From Nostoc sp. FACHB-110 (GTDB taxonomy: Bacteria > Cyanobacteriota > Cyanobacteriia > Cyanobacteriales > Nostocaceae), in NCBI RefSeq assembly GCF_014697425.1, contig NZ_JACJRU010000002.1, forward strand, positions 310,001-374,000: a stretch of DNA of 64,000 nt, given 5' to 3'. Below are positions 32,982 through 44,122 of this stretch, piece by piece. Every line of letters begins with the position of its first letter. Position 1 is the stretch's first letter. The translations under genes were made by a program, and so were the position numbers. A model generated the notes under the pieces. That model was given only the letters and a program-made list of their open reading frames with translations. It was not told the origin of the DNA and did not search any database.

Positions 32982-35900
32982 TTAGTCAGTAACTGCCCCC
33001 AATATTTTTAATGTAGCAATAGTAGCTGTAGTTAAACCTGTAACTCCTATGATATTCATACGTTCATAGGGCGGTTTTGCTTTTATACTTTTTATACATT
33101 CACCTGTTACTATATCCCATAGTCTAATTGTCTCATCATCACCACTACTAGCGAGAATCTGGCTATTAGGACTAAAGGCAACTGACCAAAGCCTACTTGT
33201 ATGTCCTTGCAAAGTTCTGAGACATTTATCTTTACTCACATCCCATAATTTGATTGTATTATCTTGACAAATAGTTGCCAGTATTCGACTATCTGGACTA
33301 AAAGCAAATGATGGCAACCAACCTGTACTTGCCTGGAAAACCCTGATATATTCACTGGATCTGAGATTCCATAACATTAATGTTCCATCCAAACTAGCAC
33401 TAGCTAGTAGTTCTCCATCTGGACTAAAAGTCACACAAGAAACCCAAGTCGTATGCTCCTTGAGTGTTATTGTACACTCACCTGTACTAATATCCCATAA
33501 TTTGACTGCCTGATCTAAAGAGCCACTCGCTAGCATCTTTCCTTGGGGGTTAAACGCCACTGACCAAACCGCAGCTTGATGTTCCTGGAAAATTTTCAAA
33601 CATTGACCAGTACTGACATTCCATAACCTCAAGGTTTTATCATCGCTGCCACTGGCTATTGTTTGACCAGTGGGGCAGAAAGCGACAGACCAAACTAGAG
33701 CCTCATGCCCTTGGAATATTTTGAGGCATTGACCACTATTAATATCCCACAACCTGACTGAAAAGTCATGGCTTCCACTTGCTAATGTCCGACCATCTGG
33801 ATTAAATGCGGCAGATTGGATAGCAGCACTATGCCCTTGGAATATTTTGAGGCATTTACCACTATTAATATCCCATAATCGCATTAAAGAGTCATGACTA
33901 CCACTTGCTAAAGTCTTCCCATTTGGACTGAAGGCAAGTGATAATACTTGATTTGTATATCCCTGAAAGGTTTTGAGACATTCACCAGTCTGAATACTCC
34001 ATAATTTGACTGTTTGATCATAGCTACTACTTGCTAAGATATTACCCTGCGGGCTAAAGGCAACACTAAATACCCAACCTGAATGTCCCGGAAAAGTTTT
34101 TATGCATTCTCCTGTTTGAATACTCCACAATTTCACCATTTGGTCAAAACCGCTACTAGCTAAAATATCATCCTGAGGGCAAAAGGCGACTGAATAAACT
34201 TCATTAGAATGTCCTAATAAAGTGTTAAGACATTTACCAGTTTTGATGTTCCATAATCGGACTGTCTGGTCTTCACTTGCAGTTGCTAACATTTGACCAT
34301 CACGACTGATGGCAATTGATCGTATTCCATCAGTGTGACCTTGAAAAGTGTTGATGCATTCAGCCGTTTTGATATCCCATACCCTAACTGTTTGGTCATC
34401 ACTACCACTGATCAATGTTTTTCCATCTGGACTGAAAATAACACAGCATACCCAACTTGTATGTCCTTGGAAGGTTTTATGGCATTCACCAGTCCTAATA
34501 TTCCATAACTTTATTGTCTGGTCATCACTAGCACTAGCTAATAATTCACCATCTGGACTGAAGGCAACTGACCAAACTTCATGTTTGTGTCCTTGTAAGG
34601 TGTAAAAGCACTGACCTGTTTTCACATCCCATAACTTTATTGTCTTGTCACTACTACTACTAGCTAGAATAGTACTATTGGGGCTAAATGCTATTGACAA
34701 AACCCAGTTGGTATGTGCTCTACAAAACAAAAGTTGTTTCCAATCTGAAACTTGGTATAAGCGAATTTCACCATTAGTATCACCTATAGCCAATAATTTT
34801 CCATCAGGGCTAAAAACTACTGATAAAACCCCACCGAAGGTTTCAGCAAACACAGATTTATCAAAATTGGCATTTTGAAAATTAACATTGTGTAATTTCA
34901 AACACCTCAAATCTGCTTGCCAAATGCTCAGATATGAAAAATCATAGCAGCTGAGATCGGCTTCTAAATAGCATAGGAGATTGAGAACATTTCCAGCGGT
35001 ATAACTTTGTTCTAAAGGTGATGTCTTGCGTGAATTTGCAATAATTTTAGCTAGTTGATTTTCCAGATTCCTTTTCCCTTTCAATGCAGTGATTAACCTA
35101 TCTCTCACTGGGTTAAGAATTAGGCGAGTTTGAATTTCTCTTACATAGTCTTTCGCGGTTGCTTTCATCAACGCATGACATCTGAACAAATCTATTTGGT
35201 GAGTGACAATCTCTTGACAAACTATTTCTATCAATCGCTGAGTCACATACTCCATGACTACAGGTTGTAGGGTGAAAAGTGCAGCATTTTTCTCAACTAA
35301 AGAACGCCTTGTTAGAGATTCTAGAGCTTCTAGTAAGTTTTGGGGTGGGATTGGTGATACTATATCTTCTCGAATTTCTGAGAGTGAGACTGGCTCACGA
35401 TTGATTGCTAGCCAGTACATAATATCTTTTTCTAAGTTGGCCAAGCGAGAAAACTGCTGGTCTAGCAGATCCCGAATGCTGCCAAAAACAGCTGTGTAAT
35501 GTTGCAGAAATTCAGCGACGTTGCTATCAAAAACATCTTGGATGGTTGTGGCAACTATTTTCAATGCTAGGGCATTGCCAGCGTAACGCTCAACTACGGC
35601 GGGTAATTCTGACTCAGAACCAGAAAAACCTTTAGCGGCAAAGATTTTTTGGCCTGCTAACACTTCTAAGCCACTCAGTTGTAAAGAGCGAACAGCGAGC
35701 GCTTCTCCTTCTAAGGAGGCGATGTCTTTGGGTTTTTCCCGAGAAGTTAATACTAAGGTGCTTTGATGTCTGACTTGCCCTAATCGTTTAATGATTAAAC
35801 CATAATCTTCATAACCTTCTCGATAGCAACCTGCATAAGCTCCTGTTTGGAGAATGGTTTCTAGATTATCTAAGATGATTAGACAGGGTTTTTGTTGCAA

Positions 35901-36536
35901 ATATTCAATAAGTTGTGATATTCTGCCATTTACAGTTTTGGGCAATTCAGCTTCTAATATTTGTTCATCAGATAAAAATTGAATTAAGTTAGCTAGCAGA
36001 TCAAATAGGGGCGGAGCATTGTAAAGCGATCGCCAAATGATATATTCAAATCTTCCTTGGACTTTTTGTGCTAATTTGGCAGCTAACGAAGTTTTCCCAA
36101 TTCCACCCATTCCTAAAATTGCTATCACGCGACGGCGTTCTTGGCACAGCCATTGCTCTAATAAAGCAAGCTCATTGGTGCGCCCATAAAACACCGATAC
36201 ATCAACCATTTCTCCCCAATCAATACGTTTGGGATATTTTGGGACTGGTTCTGTTTTTAAATCTGAATCTGCACTTATATAATCGCTTTTGTCTAATTCT
36301 AAATTAAACATCATAAACAAGCGCACCAGTGTGCGCTTGTCCACACCTGTTTCACGGGTAAGTACCTTTCTAAAGGTGACAGGAGTTATACCTGCTTGTT
36401 CGCTTAATTCTTCTAATGTTGATTTGGAACCATTGTTTTCCTTAAATTCCCATTCAAGCTTGGCATTCTGAAGCTTGTGCCAACCTTCCCTAGTCAATAT
36501 CAGCCCGCGATGACGTTTGGGTTTCTCCGTTTTCAT
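32982..36536 (-). CDS. STAND ATPase: HTH-like N-terminus, NB-ARC, pentapeptide-like linker, 14 WD40 repeats
   Basis: An 1184-residue protein. Residues 1-85 contain a Cro/XRE-like helical region (TLEELSEQAGITPVTFRKVL). NB-ARC follows with P-loop GMGGIGKT (142-149), Walker B LIILDN (219-224) and LTSREKP (264-269). A winged-helix/helical part leads to a short pentapeptide-like stretch (LSCYDFSYLSIWQADLRCL). Fourteen 42-residue WD40 repeats follow, enough for two seven-bladed propellers. It ends YERMNIIGVTGLT...LKILGAVTD, a tail shared with the paralog at 37254. STAND proteins act as ATP-driven switches in signalling or antiphage defence; here no effector enzyme domain is visible. The start at 36536 is the only reasonable Met before the conserved HTH. 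Confidence 0.9.
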   Translation of the reverse strand: MKTEKPKRHRGLILTREGWHKLQNAKLEWEFKENNGSKSTLEELSEQAGITPVTFRKVLTRETGVDKRTLVRLFMMFNLELDKSDYISADSDLKTEPVPKYPKRIDWGEMVDVSVFYGRTNELALLEQWLCQERRRVIAILGMGGIGKTSLAAKLAQKVQGRFEYIIWRSLYNAPPLFDLLANLIQFLSDEQILEAELPKTVNGRISQLIEYLQQKPCLIILDNLETILQTGAYAGCYREGYEDYGLIIKRLGQVRHQSTLVLTSREKPKDIASLEGEALAVRSLQLSGLEVLAGQKIFAAKGFSGSESELPAVVERYAGNALALKIVATTIQDVFDSNVAEFLQHYTAVFGSIRDLLDQQFSRLANLEKDIMYWLAINREPVSLSEIREDIVSPIPPQNLLEALESLTRRSLVEKNAALFTLQPVVMEYVTQRLIEIVCQEIVTHQIDLFRCHALMKATAKDYVREIQTRLILNPVRDRLITALKGKRNLENQLAKIIANSRKTSPLEQSYTAGNVLNLLCYLEADLSCYDFSYLSIWQADLRCLKLHNVNFQNANFDKSVFAETFGGVLSVVFSPDGKLLAIGDTNGEIRLYQVSDWKQLLFCRAHTNWVLSIAFSPNSTILASSSSDKTIKLWDVKTGQCFYTLQGHKHEVWSVAFSPDGELLASASDDQTIKLWNIRTGECHKTFQGHTSWVCCVIFSPDGKTLISGSDDQTVRVWDIKTAECINTFQGHTDGIRSIAISRDGQMLATASEDQTVRLWNIKTGKCLNTLLGHSNEVYSVAFCPQDDILASSGFDQMVKLWSIQTGECIKTFPGHSGWVFSVAFSPQGNILASSSYDQTVKLWSIQTGECLKTFQGYTNQVLSLAFSPNGKTLASGSHDSLMRLWDINSGKCLKIFQGHSAAIQSAAFNPDGRTLASGSHDFSVRLWDINSGQCLKIFQGHEALVWSVAFCPTGQTIASGSDDKTLRLWNVSTGQCLKIFQEHQAAVWSVAFNPQGKMLASGSLDQAVKLWDISTGECTITLKEHTTWVSCVTFSPDGELLASASLDGTLMLWNLRSSEYIRVFQASTGWLPSFAFSPDSRILATICQDNTIKLWDVSKDKCLRTLQGHTSRLWSVAFSPNSQILASSGDDETIRLWDIVTGECIKSIKAKPPYERMNIIGVTGLTTATIATLKILGAVTD

Positions 36537-37090
36537 AATGTTTTAATTAAGAATTGGATGTTGGAGTAGTAAACTTCTAATGCTGGCTTGGGTAAAACAC
36601 GAGCAGTTGATGAGATTGGTTACAAAGCTAATTAATTTAGAAAAATTACACCGCCTGTCAGTATTTATAAATCTGATTTTATATCACTAAAACTAAAAAC
36701 CTACAATAGCTGGCAATATTTGAGTAATTTTTAAGTAAAAATTGAGCAATATAATCATCACAATTACTCATCAATTGTGATTGAAATTGTATGTATTAGA
36801 AAATTCAATATTTTTTTATTTATTGAGATTAAATAAAAATTTAATATTTTAGTTGGATGTTTTGAATGATTTTTCTTATTTAGAAGATTACATGAAGAAT
36901 TGTTAAAAGTCAATTGTCAAGCCGATAATAAATATAAATACTAATAGTTAAAAAATTAAGTTATTTCTAAAGACAGCAATAATTTTGTCCCAAATCATGT
37001 TTGACATTGAAACTCCCAAAATGTAGTTTCTCAGTTAATAAATCAGGAGTTCAATATTAATTGATTTCAGCACTTATAAGAAAGTTAAAT

Positions 37091-37212
37091 CGTCAGAATT
37101 CAGTACCCAGGAGCCAGAAGTCAGAATTGATAAGGAATTTAATCTGATTTATATATTTAGTCACCACATATTATTCAGATTCTTGAATTATTCTGAATTC
37201 TGAATTCTGACG
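37091..37212. repeat. MITE-like element with 13-bp perfect inverted ends
   Basis: CGTCAGAATTCAG (37091-37103) is inverted as CTGAATTCTGACG (37200-37212). Just inside lies ACCCAGGAGCCAGAAGTCAG, a cyanobacterial repeat motif. The gap 36537-37253 is otherwise very AT-rich, with no gene seen. Confidence 0.75.
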
Positions 37213-37253
37213 GATGTATCCTTACGTTAAATCCACAAGTGATTGTGTATCTT

Positions 37254-40200
37254 TCAGCTTTCAATTGCGCCTAAAACTTTTAAAGATGCAATAGTTGTTG
37301 CGGTTAAACCAGTAACATCAGTAATGTTCATCCCTTCATAAGGTCTTTCATTTCTTAGGGTTTTGAGGCATTCACTGGTACTAACTTGCCATAATTTCAC
37401 GGTTTCATCTTCGCTGCCACTGACTAAAGTTTGGCTATCTGGACTAAAGGCAACTGATCTGACCCAGTGAGTATGACCAGACAAAGTTTTGACACATTGA
37501 TAAGATTGGCGGATATCCCACAACTTTAATGTTTGATCTACGCTGCCGCTAGCTAGAAGTTTACCGTCAGGACTAAAAGCAATGGATAAGACCCAACTGG
37601 TGTGTCCCTGCAAAACTTGGAGACATTTACCTGTATTCACATCCCAAAGTTTGATGGTTTTGTCTTTACTGCTACTGGCTAATGTCTTTCCGTCTGGACT
37701 AAAAGCGACGGATAAGACCCAACTGGTGTGTCCTTGCAAAACTTGGAGACATTCACCTGTATTTACATCCCAAAGCTTGATTGTTTGGTCATCACTACCA
37801 CTAGCTAAAATTTGACCTTTGGGACTGAAAGCAACTGACCAGACTCCATGAGTATGTGCCAAAGTTTTGACAACTTGACCAGTGTGGACATCCCAAAGCT
37901 TGACTGTTTTATCGTCACTACCACTAGCCAGGATGTTTCCGCCTGGGGCAAAGGCGATGGATTTTACCCAGCCAGTATGGCCTTGGAGAATGTTGCAGCA
38001 TTGACAGGTGGTGCTATCCCACAGTTTCACGAGGCGATCGTAACCGCTGCTTGCTAAGATGTTACCTTGAGGACTAAAGGCTATGGTTCGGACGCGATGG
38101 GGGTGGGCTGACAAAGTTTTGTAGCACTTGCCTTCTGTCACATCCCAAAGTTGAATGCTTTGGTGATTGTTGCTGCTAATTATGGTTTGACCGCCAAGGG
38201 CAAAGGCAACTGACTGTACTCCGTTGCTGTATCCTTGTAAGTTGATTAAGGCTTGGCCTGTGTTGACATCCCAAAATCTGACGCTGTGGTCTTCACTACC
38301 ACTGACTAGGGTTTGACCGTCTGGACTGAATACCACCGAACAGACGGAACTTTTGTGTGCTGGCAATGTTTTCAGACATTCTCCTGTGCGCAGATGCCAG
38401 AGTTTGATAGTGTGGTCATCGCTACCGCTAGCTAAAATATCACTGTGCGGTGCTAAGGCAACAGTGCTAACTCTGTCGCTATGCCCGTGAAAGGTTCTTA
38501 AACATTTGCCTTCTGGAATACTCCAAAGTTTAATCGTCTGGTCTTCACTACCACTCACCAAAAGATGACCGTTGTGATGGAAAGCTAGTGAGTCAACCGA
38601 ATCTGTATGTCCTTGTAAAGTTGCGAGGCATTTCCCTTTGTGGAAATTCCATAGTTTGATGGTTTTATCGCTACTGGCACTAGCAAGAATTTTACCTTGG
38701 GGACTAAACACTACGGATAATATGGAACCTTGATGTGCCTGTAATTGTTGATGGTATTTGCTGTCTGCCATAGTCCACAAGTGTATAACCCAATCGTCGC
38801 TACCGATAGCGAGAATATCTCCTTGGGGACTAAAAGCAAGGGATTTGACTCGCTCAGGATGTTCTGTCAAAGTTTTTAGACATTGACCTGTATCTACATC
38901 CCAAAGTTTTACGTTCTGGTCATTACCGCCACTGGCAAGAATGGTACTGTTGGGATTAAAGGCGATCGCTTGTACACCATCAATGTGGCCGATACAGGTC
39001 AAAAGCTGTTCCTCTGCGGCAAAATCTCGCCACAAGCAAATTTTACCATTTGCATCACTCATGGCTAAGGTTTTGCCATTGGGGCTGAATGCTAAAGCAG
39101 AAATGTGACTAAAATCTTTAGTAAAAGTTGATTTGGATAAATCAGCTTTTTGAAAGTTGACTTGCGGTAATCTCACACCCCGCATATCTACTTGCCACAC
39201 ATTAAGATGAGAAAAATCATACCCTTTTAAATCTGTCTTTAAATGCAGCAGCAAATTGAGAATATTTCCACTTGTATATCCAGGTTCTAAGGGTGATTCT
39301 TTTTGCAACTTGACTAAAATTGCATTTAAATGTTTTTCTAAGTTTTTTGGGGTCGAGAAAGTAGTTAAAAGTTTATCGATAACTGGCTGAATAATGCCGC
39401 TAATTTGAGATTCTCTGATGTAATCTTTAGCTTGAGATTTACTTAAAGCATAATACTTCAGTAGAGAAATATTTTGAGTGGCAATTTCTTGAAATGTTTG
39501 CTGAATTAATTTTTTGGTCACATACTCTAGAAGTACAGAGTTTAATGTATAGCATAATCCAGCTTGTTTGTTTGGTGTTGGATGAATTTTATCAACTAAA
39601 CTACGATTAATTAAAGATTCTAGAGCTTCGATTAATTTGGGTGGTGATACTAATAAATGTAAATCTGCTTGTAAATTGTAGAGTGCCATTGGCTCACGAT
39701 TAATTGCCAGCCAGTACAAAACTACACGCTCTAAATTAGCTAAACGTTCAAACTGCCGCTCTAAAACAGTAGAAATATCCCGACAAATAGTGATATTTTG
39801 CTGCAAAAACTGAGCAATATCACCATTAAAGACATCTTGAATAGTTGCGGTAACTATGTTTAAAGCTAATGGATTTCCACAGTAAATCTCGATCAAAGCT
39901 TTTTTTTGTGACTCTGTACCAAACAGACCTTTGAGATCAAAAATCTTTTTGCCGGCTTCGGTTGTCAAGCCTGCTAGTTGTAGGAAACGCACAGGTAATG
40001 CTTGTCCTGCTTGTAACCCTAAATCTTTGGGTTTTTCACGAGAAGTTAATAATACAGAACTTTGATGTATAACTTGCCCTAATCTTTGGATGAGTAAACC
40101 ATAATCTTCATAACCTTTTTGATAACACCCAGCATAAGCTCCAGGTTGCAAAATTGTCTCTAGATTATCTAAGACAATCAGACATCGCTGTTGTTGCAAA

Positions 40201-40835
40201 TATTTAATCAGTTGGGATATTCTGCCCTCAACGGTGTTGGCTAAATCAGTTGTGAATACTTCTTGTTTGGTAAAACACTCAATTAAATTGGCAAGCAATT
40301 CAAATAAAGGGGGAGCATGATGAAGCGATCGCCAAATTACATATTCAAAACATCCTTGCACTGTTTGTACTAGTTTAGCAGCTAAAGCTGTTTTACCAAT
40401 GCCGCCGATTCCCAATAATGCGATGACTCGACAGTGTTCTTGACATAGCCATTGCTCTAAGAGCGTGAGTTCGCTGGTGCGTCCATAAAAAATCGATACA
40501 TCTATCATCTGTTCCCAATCAACATATTGGGATGATTTTGCAGCTGAAAGCTTTGCTGCATCAGAATTTAACTTGCAATAGTCTTGGGGATTTAGCTCTA
40601 AATTAAACGCCATAAATAAGTAAACCAGCGTTCGTTTATCCACTCCTTCTTGATTAGTTAATATCTTTGCAATTGTGTTAGAAGATAACCCAGTGCGTTC
40701 ACATATTTCTTCGAGTGTGTATTTAGAGCCAGATTTTTCTTGCAGTTCTGCTGCAAGTTTAGCTGTTTGAAGCTTTTGCCAACCTTGGCGAGTGAGTATA
40801 ACACTACGATTGCGTTTGGATTTGTGCCGATTCAT
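37254..40835 (-). CDS. STAND ATPase paralog: HTH-like N-terminus, NB-ARC, 14 WD40 repeats
   Basis: An 1193-residue paralog of the protein at 32982-36536 with the same layout at nearly the same positions. The N-terminus has [19 protein letters not shown] and [20 protein letters not shown]. The P-loop is GIGGIGKT (142-149). It carries LIVLDN, LTSREKP and a pentapeptide-like linker ([21 protein letters not shown]). Fourteen WD40 repeats follow. Repeats 11-13 are very similar to one another ([27 protein letters not shown]), suggesting recent duplication or conversion. The tail [13 protein letters not shown]...LKVLGAIES is conserved. The two genes are 717 bases apart, each with its own upstream region, so they are tandem duplicates rather than clearly one operon. 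Confidence 0.9.
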   Translation of the reverse strand: MNRHKSKRNRSVILTRQGWQKLQTAKLAAELQEKSGSKYTLEEICERTGLSSNTIAKILTNQEGVDKRTLVYLFMAFNLELNPQDYCKLNSDAAKLSAAKSSQYVDWEQMIDVSIFYGRTSELTLLEQWLCQEHCRVIALLGIGGIGKTALAAKLVQTVQGCFEYVIWRSLHHAPPLFELLANLIECFTKQEVFTTDLANTVEGRISQLIKYLQQQRCLIVLDNLETILQPGAYAGCYQKGYEDYGLLIQRLGQVIHQSSVLLTSREKPKDLGLQAGQALPVRFLQLAGLTTEAGKKIFDLKGLFGTESQKKALIEIYCGNPLALNIVTATIQDVFNGDIAQFLQQNITICRDISTVLERQFERLANLERVVLYWLAINREPMALYNLQADLHLLVSPPKLIEALESLINRSLVDKIHPTPNKQAGLCYTLNSVLLEYVTKKLIQQTFQEIATQNISLLKYYALSKSQAKDYIRESQISGIIQPVIDKLLTTFSTPKNLEKHLNAILVKLQKESPLEPGYTSGNILNLLLHLKTDLKGYDFSHLNVWQVDMRGVRLPQVNFQKADLSKSTFTKDFSHISALAFSPNGKTLAMSDANGKICLWRDFAAEEQLLTCIGHIDGVQAIAFNPNSTILASGGNDQNVKLWDVDTGQCLKTLTEHPERVKSLAFSPQGDILAIGSDDWVIHLWTMADSKYHQQLQAHQGSILSVVFSPQGKILASASSDKTIKLWNFHKGKCLATLQGHTDSVDSLAFHHNGHLLVSGSEDQTIKLWSIPEGKCLRTFHGHSDRVSTVALAPHSDILASGSDDHTIKLWHLRTGECLKTLPAHKSSVCSVVFSPDGQTLVSGSEDHSVRFWDVNTGQALINLQGYSNGVQSVAFALGGQTIISSNNHQSIQLWDVTEGKCYKTLSAHPHRVRTIAFSPQGNILASSGYDRLVKLWDSTTCQCCNILQGHTGWVKSIAFAPGGNILASGSDDKTVKLWDVHTGQVVKTLAHTHGVWSVAFSPKGQILASGSDDQTIKLWDVNTGECLQVLQGHTSWVLSVAFSPDGKTLASSSKDKTIKLWDVNTGKCLQVLQGHTSWVLSIAFSPDGKLLASGSVDQTLKLWDIRQSYQCVKTLSGHTHWVRSVAFSPDSQTLVSGSEDETVKLWQVSTSECLKTLRNERPYEGMNITDVTGLTATTIASLKVLGAIES

Positions 40836-41041
40836 AAACTATGAATACCTACTTTTTTTAGTAAAAGTTCACGATCAGCTTTTGAAAACTAGTACAACAA
40901 GGCAAAAGTAAAAAGTCAAAAGTAAAAAGAAAGAATCGTGATACTACAGGCCTTTTAGCAATTTTTGCTGGTCTGTTTATTTACGCCAACCTGTACTAGT
41001 AATAACATTGTAACTTTTAACTCCAAATCTCTTGATTGGAA

Positions 41042-41152
41042 CAGGGTGTAGGGGATTCTCATCCCTTCCTGAAAAAGGCGTGGTTTATGACTCGCGCTTT
41101 TGTTGGGGCTGTATTTTCCTTACATCCCTAAATCCCACACCCCGCCCCAACA
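41042..41152. repeat. GGGTGTAGGGG/CCCACACCCC-type repeat with inverted ends
   Basis: CAGGGTGTAGGGG near 41042 faces CCCACACCCC near 41134, and TGTTGGGGC (41101-41109) is inverted as GCCCCAACA (41144-41152). A related GTGTAGGGTGTGGG element is at 52147-52187. The rest of 40836-41352 contains AAGTAAAAAGTCAAAAGTAA-type simple repeats and no gene. Confidence 0.6.
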
Positions 41153-41352
41153 GGGCTTGGTCATAAATTAGGGCTAAAAATATCTTAAGAGGCGATCGCG
41201 CTAACAACGCACCACAAAACAAGTGAATAAATACTCACTGAATTTATCACTAGTTGTTTAAATATTTATGCAATTTAGAGGTTTTAGGTTTTGATATGCT
41301 TCATAAGCGGGCTTTTCAGCATTTTCTGTCGCCAGTTCCCCAGACAATGGAG

Positions 41353-42768
41353 CTAAACCAATGCTTTGAGTAATGCTTGGAGCTTGAGTTGGACTTCGGC
41401 AAATTCTTTATCGGGATCAGAACCGGCAACGATACCTGCACCTGCGTAAAGTCTAGCGCGATCGCCATCAATTAAAGCTGAACGAATCCCAACAATAAAT
41501 TCGCAGTTACCTTGAGAGTCTATCCAACCTAAAGGTGCTGCATATAACCCTCGCTCAAAGTTTTCGTAACGGCGAATTTCGGCGCAAGCTACATCTCTCG
41601 CTGCACCTGCAACAGCTGGAGTGGGATGTAGTTGAGCGACTATTTTTAATGGATGGACATTCGCCGGCACCATAGCATGAATTGGTGTCCACAAATGTTG
41701 GATATTAGATAGCTGGCGTAAACGTGCTGGTAATACCTGGGGTAACAACCCTAACTGTGAGAGGCGTTGAGTAATAAAATCAATCACTAAAGAGTGTTCG
41801 TGTCTTTCTTTTTCGCTGTTGAGCAAACGATTGGCATTGGCCGCATCTTCTGTGGGTGTAGTACCGCGTGGTGCAGAGCCAGCTAAAGCATCTGTAATCA
41901 ACTGTTGATTATGAATACTAATTAATCTTTCTGGGCTTGCTCCAATAAAATTTTGTCCTTTACCATTACTTGTAGAAAAAATATAACAATTAGGATGGAT
42001 TTTTCTCAGATTATCTAATGATTTATATAAATCAAACTGATGGTTTAACCTAACATCTAAGGCATCAGCGAGGACAATTTTACTTAAATGGCTAGCTTGA
42101 ATTTTTTCTAAAGCTGAGACAACAGAGCGTTTAAATTCTGTACCTTGAGATACAGATTGCTGACAAAAGCTGGTTGATAGAATATCGAGTTGGGGAGAAA
42201 AATAGTCTAAAGAATTAATAAACTCAATTTTATTCCATAAACTCTGCCAAATTTTTTGGACATTTGTGTTGCCAGAGATTAGTATATTGGTTACTAGTGT
42301 GCAGTGTTGGTGTTTAACAGAGACTTGCCAACGCGGCAGAAAAATTGTTGCCGAGGGAAATGGATAGTCGGCTTGGTTGTTGTCAGGAAAAAAACTAAAG
42401 TAACAAAAAAAGTGCGGCCCAGAAAAATTTTTAGGACTTATATTAAAATTAATTATATTTTTTTGGCAATTTTTGATAAAATATTCAGCTTGATTAAAAC
42501 GGTCTTGTCCATTAATTTGTAATTTTTCTACAGCGTCAATTGCGGCGATCGCTTCACCTTTACCTCTGTTCTCAAAGTAAAAATTTATTTCATTTGCTTG
42601 CGTTAGTTTAGCTAATACAACTAAAGGATCAACCCAATCAAGCTCCAGAGAAATACTGGCAATTTGCCGACAATTATTGTTAAGGCAATTTTGTTGTACT
42701 GCTAACAGAAATTGATGAATGTCTTTGTGATTGACAAAGAAGTTGCTGCGACATGGTGAAACTGTCAT
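41353..42768 (-). CDS. menF: Isochorismate synthase
   Basis: A 471-residue chorismate-utilising enzyme. The C-terminal catalytic part has FIGASPERLI, DALAGSAPRGTTP, SEKERHEHSLVIDFI, HPTPAVAGAA and LYAGAGIVAGSDP. These are the Mg-binding and catalytic signatures of isochorismate synthases. It converts chorismate to isochorismate, the first committed step towards phylloquinone (vitamin K1), the photosystem I quinone. It is divergent from menA-menC-menE across a 450-base intergenic region, the expected cyanobacterial arrangement. The N-terminal 150 residues are more variable, as usual. Confidence 0.93.
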   Translation of the reverse strand: MTVSPCRSNFFVNHKDIHQFLLAVQQNCLNNNCRQIASISLELDWVDPLVVLAKLTQANEINFYFENRGKGEAIAAIDAVEKLQINGQDRFNQAEYFIKNCQKNIINFNISPKNFSGPHFFCYFSFFPDNNQADYPFPSATIFLPRWQVSVKHQHCTLVTNILISGNTNVQKIWQSLWNKIEFINSLDYFSPQLDILSTSFCQQSVSQGTEFKRSVVSALEKIQASHLSKIVLADALDVRLNHQFDLYKSLDNLRKIHPNCYIFSTSNGKGQNFIGASPERLISIHNQQLITDALAGSAPRGTTPTEDAANANRLLNSEKERHEHSLVIDFITQRLSQLGLLPQVLPARLRQLSNIQHLWTPIHAMVPANVHPLKIVAQLHPTPAVAGAARDVACAEIRRYENFERGLYAAPLGWIDSQGNCEFIVGIRSALIDGDRARLYAGAGIVAGSDPDKEFAEVQLKLQALLKALV

Positions 42769-43219
42769 GGATCTAGCAATAGTAAATTTTTTTTAAGTTA
42801 TCTTCCTAAAGTGTAATTAAACATGGTCTATTTCTACAGGTAGCATATTCAGTCACCATTTCACCAGAGTATAGTTTGCTGTGTTTAGGGTATTACTAAA
42901 CTAAGACAAGCTGTCCTCTGTTTTGACCTGCAATTGAAAAATAAGTTTTACTAAGAGAAGTATGAAAAAGCATAAAAAAGTGCTGAGTGCTATTTGCTAA
43001 AAACGTTACTGAACAGTATGCTAATTGCTGAGTACAATAGATAAAAATAAGAATTATTAATCGCTTAAATAGAGCAACAATCATCATTATGGTTAAAGTT
43101 GTGGAATAATTTAATTAATAATAATTAATTAGCTACTAATTTTGTTAAAAAATGCGCTTAGGCGCAATAAATAATCACAAATAGTAGCAAGATTGAGCGC
43201 AGATTCACTAAGAAAAGGT

Positions 43220-44122
43220 ATGACCACCAAGCCAATTTCTCGTTCTAAAAGTAAGCTATGGATGGCGGCCATAAAACCGCCAATGTATAGTGTAGCTATT
43301 ATGCCGATTTGGATAGGAACAGTAGTAGCTTTTGCGGAAACTAAGATTTTGAATTGGCAAGTATTCTTGACTTTTTTAGCAGCAGCAATCTTAATTTTGG
43401 CATGGGAAAATATTAGTAATGATGTTTTTGATTCGGAAACAGGAATTGATAAAAATAAGCATCATTCCTTAGTGAATTTGACAGGTAATAAATCGCTAAT
43501 ATTTTGGCTAGGAAATCTTTGCTTAGTCACAGGCTTGTTGGGTATATTGGCGATTGCTCTTTGGCAAAAAGACCCAACTGTGATTGGGATCATACTTTTT
43601 TGCTGTTTTTTGGGCTATATGTACCAAGGGCCGCCGTTTCGCCTGGGATATCAAGGGTTAGGCGAGATTCTGTGCTTTTTTGCCTTCGGCCCTTTAGGAG
43701 TAGCAGCCGCCTATTACAGCCAAACTCAAGCTTGGTCGATGAAGAGTTTAGCAGCTTCAGTGATTGTTGGCATTGTTACTAGCTTAATTTTGTTTTGTTC
43801 ACACTTTCACCAAGTTAAAGATGACATAGCCGCAGGGAAGCGCTCGCCCATTGTTCGTTTAGGGACAGCAAATGGCGCGAAAGTGTTGATTTGGTTTACC
43901 GCCAGCATCTATCCTCTAACTTTGTTGTTAGTAATTTTGGGATTTTTCCCCTTTTGGACAATTTTAAGTTGGTTGAGTTTACCTTACGCCGTTAAATTAT
44001 GTCGTCACGTCCATCAAAATCACAACCATCCAGAAAAAGTTAGCAACTGTAAATTCATTGCTGTGAATGTCCATTTTTGGAGTTGCTTGTTATTAGGTGT
44101 GGGATTTTTGCTAGGCGGCTGA
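43220..44122 (+). CDS. menA: 1,4-dihydroxy-2-naphthoate phytyltransferase
   Basis: A 300-residue UbiA-superfamily membrane prenyltransferase with about eight hydrophobic segments. The Asp-rich motifs are NDVFDSETGID and HFHQVKDDIAAGK. YQGPPFRLGYQGLGE is characteristic of the cyanobacterial enzyme. It adds the phytyl chain to 1,4-dihydroxy-2-naphthoate in the membrane. I use the ATG at 43220 (MTTKPIS), which matches the length of known homologues; a TTG at 43193 would add nine residues. Its TGA overlaps the menC ATG (TGATG), showing translational coupling. Confidence 0.93.
   Translation: MTTKPISRSKSKLWMAAIKPPMYSVAIMPIWIGTVVAFAETKILNWQVFLTFLAAAILILAWENISNDVFDSETGIDKNKHHSLVNLTGNKSLIFWLGNLCLVTGLLGILAIALWQKDPTVIGIILFCCFLGYMYQGPPFRLGYQGLGEILCFFAFGPLGVAAAYYSQTQAWSMKSLAASVIVGIVTSLILFCSHFHQVKDDIAAGKRSPIVRLGTANGAKVLIWFTASIYPLTLLLVILGFFPFWTILSWLSLPYAVKLCRHVHQNHNHPEKVSNCKFIAVNVHFWSCLLLGVGFLLGG

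Noticed and set aside
42896..43087. 63-codon hydrophobic frame between menF and menA
   Set aside because: No ribosome site, no family, and the region is the divergent promoter area of the men genes.
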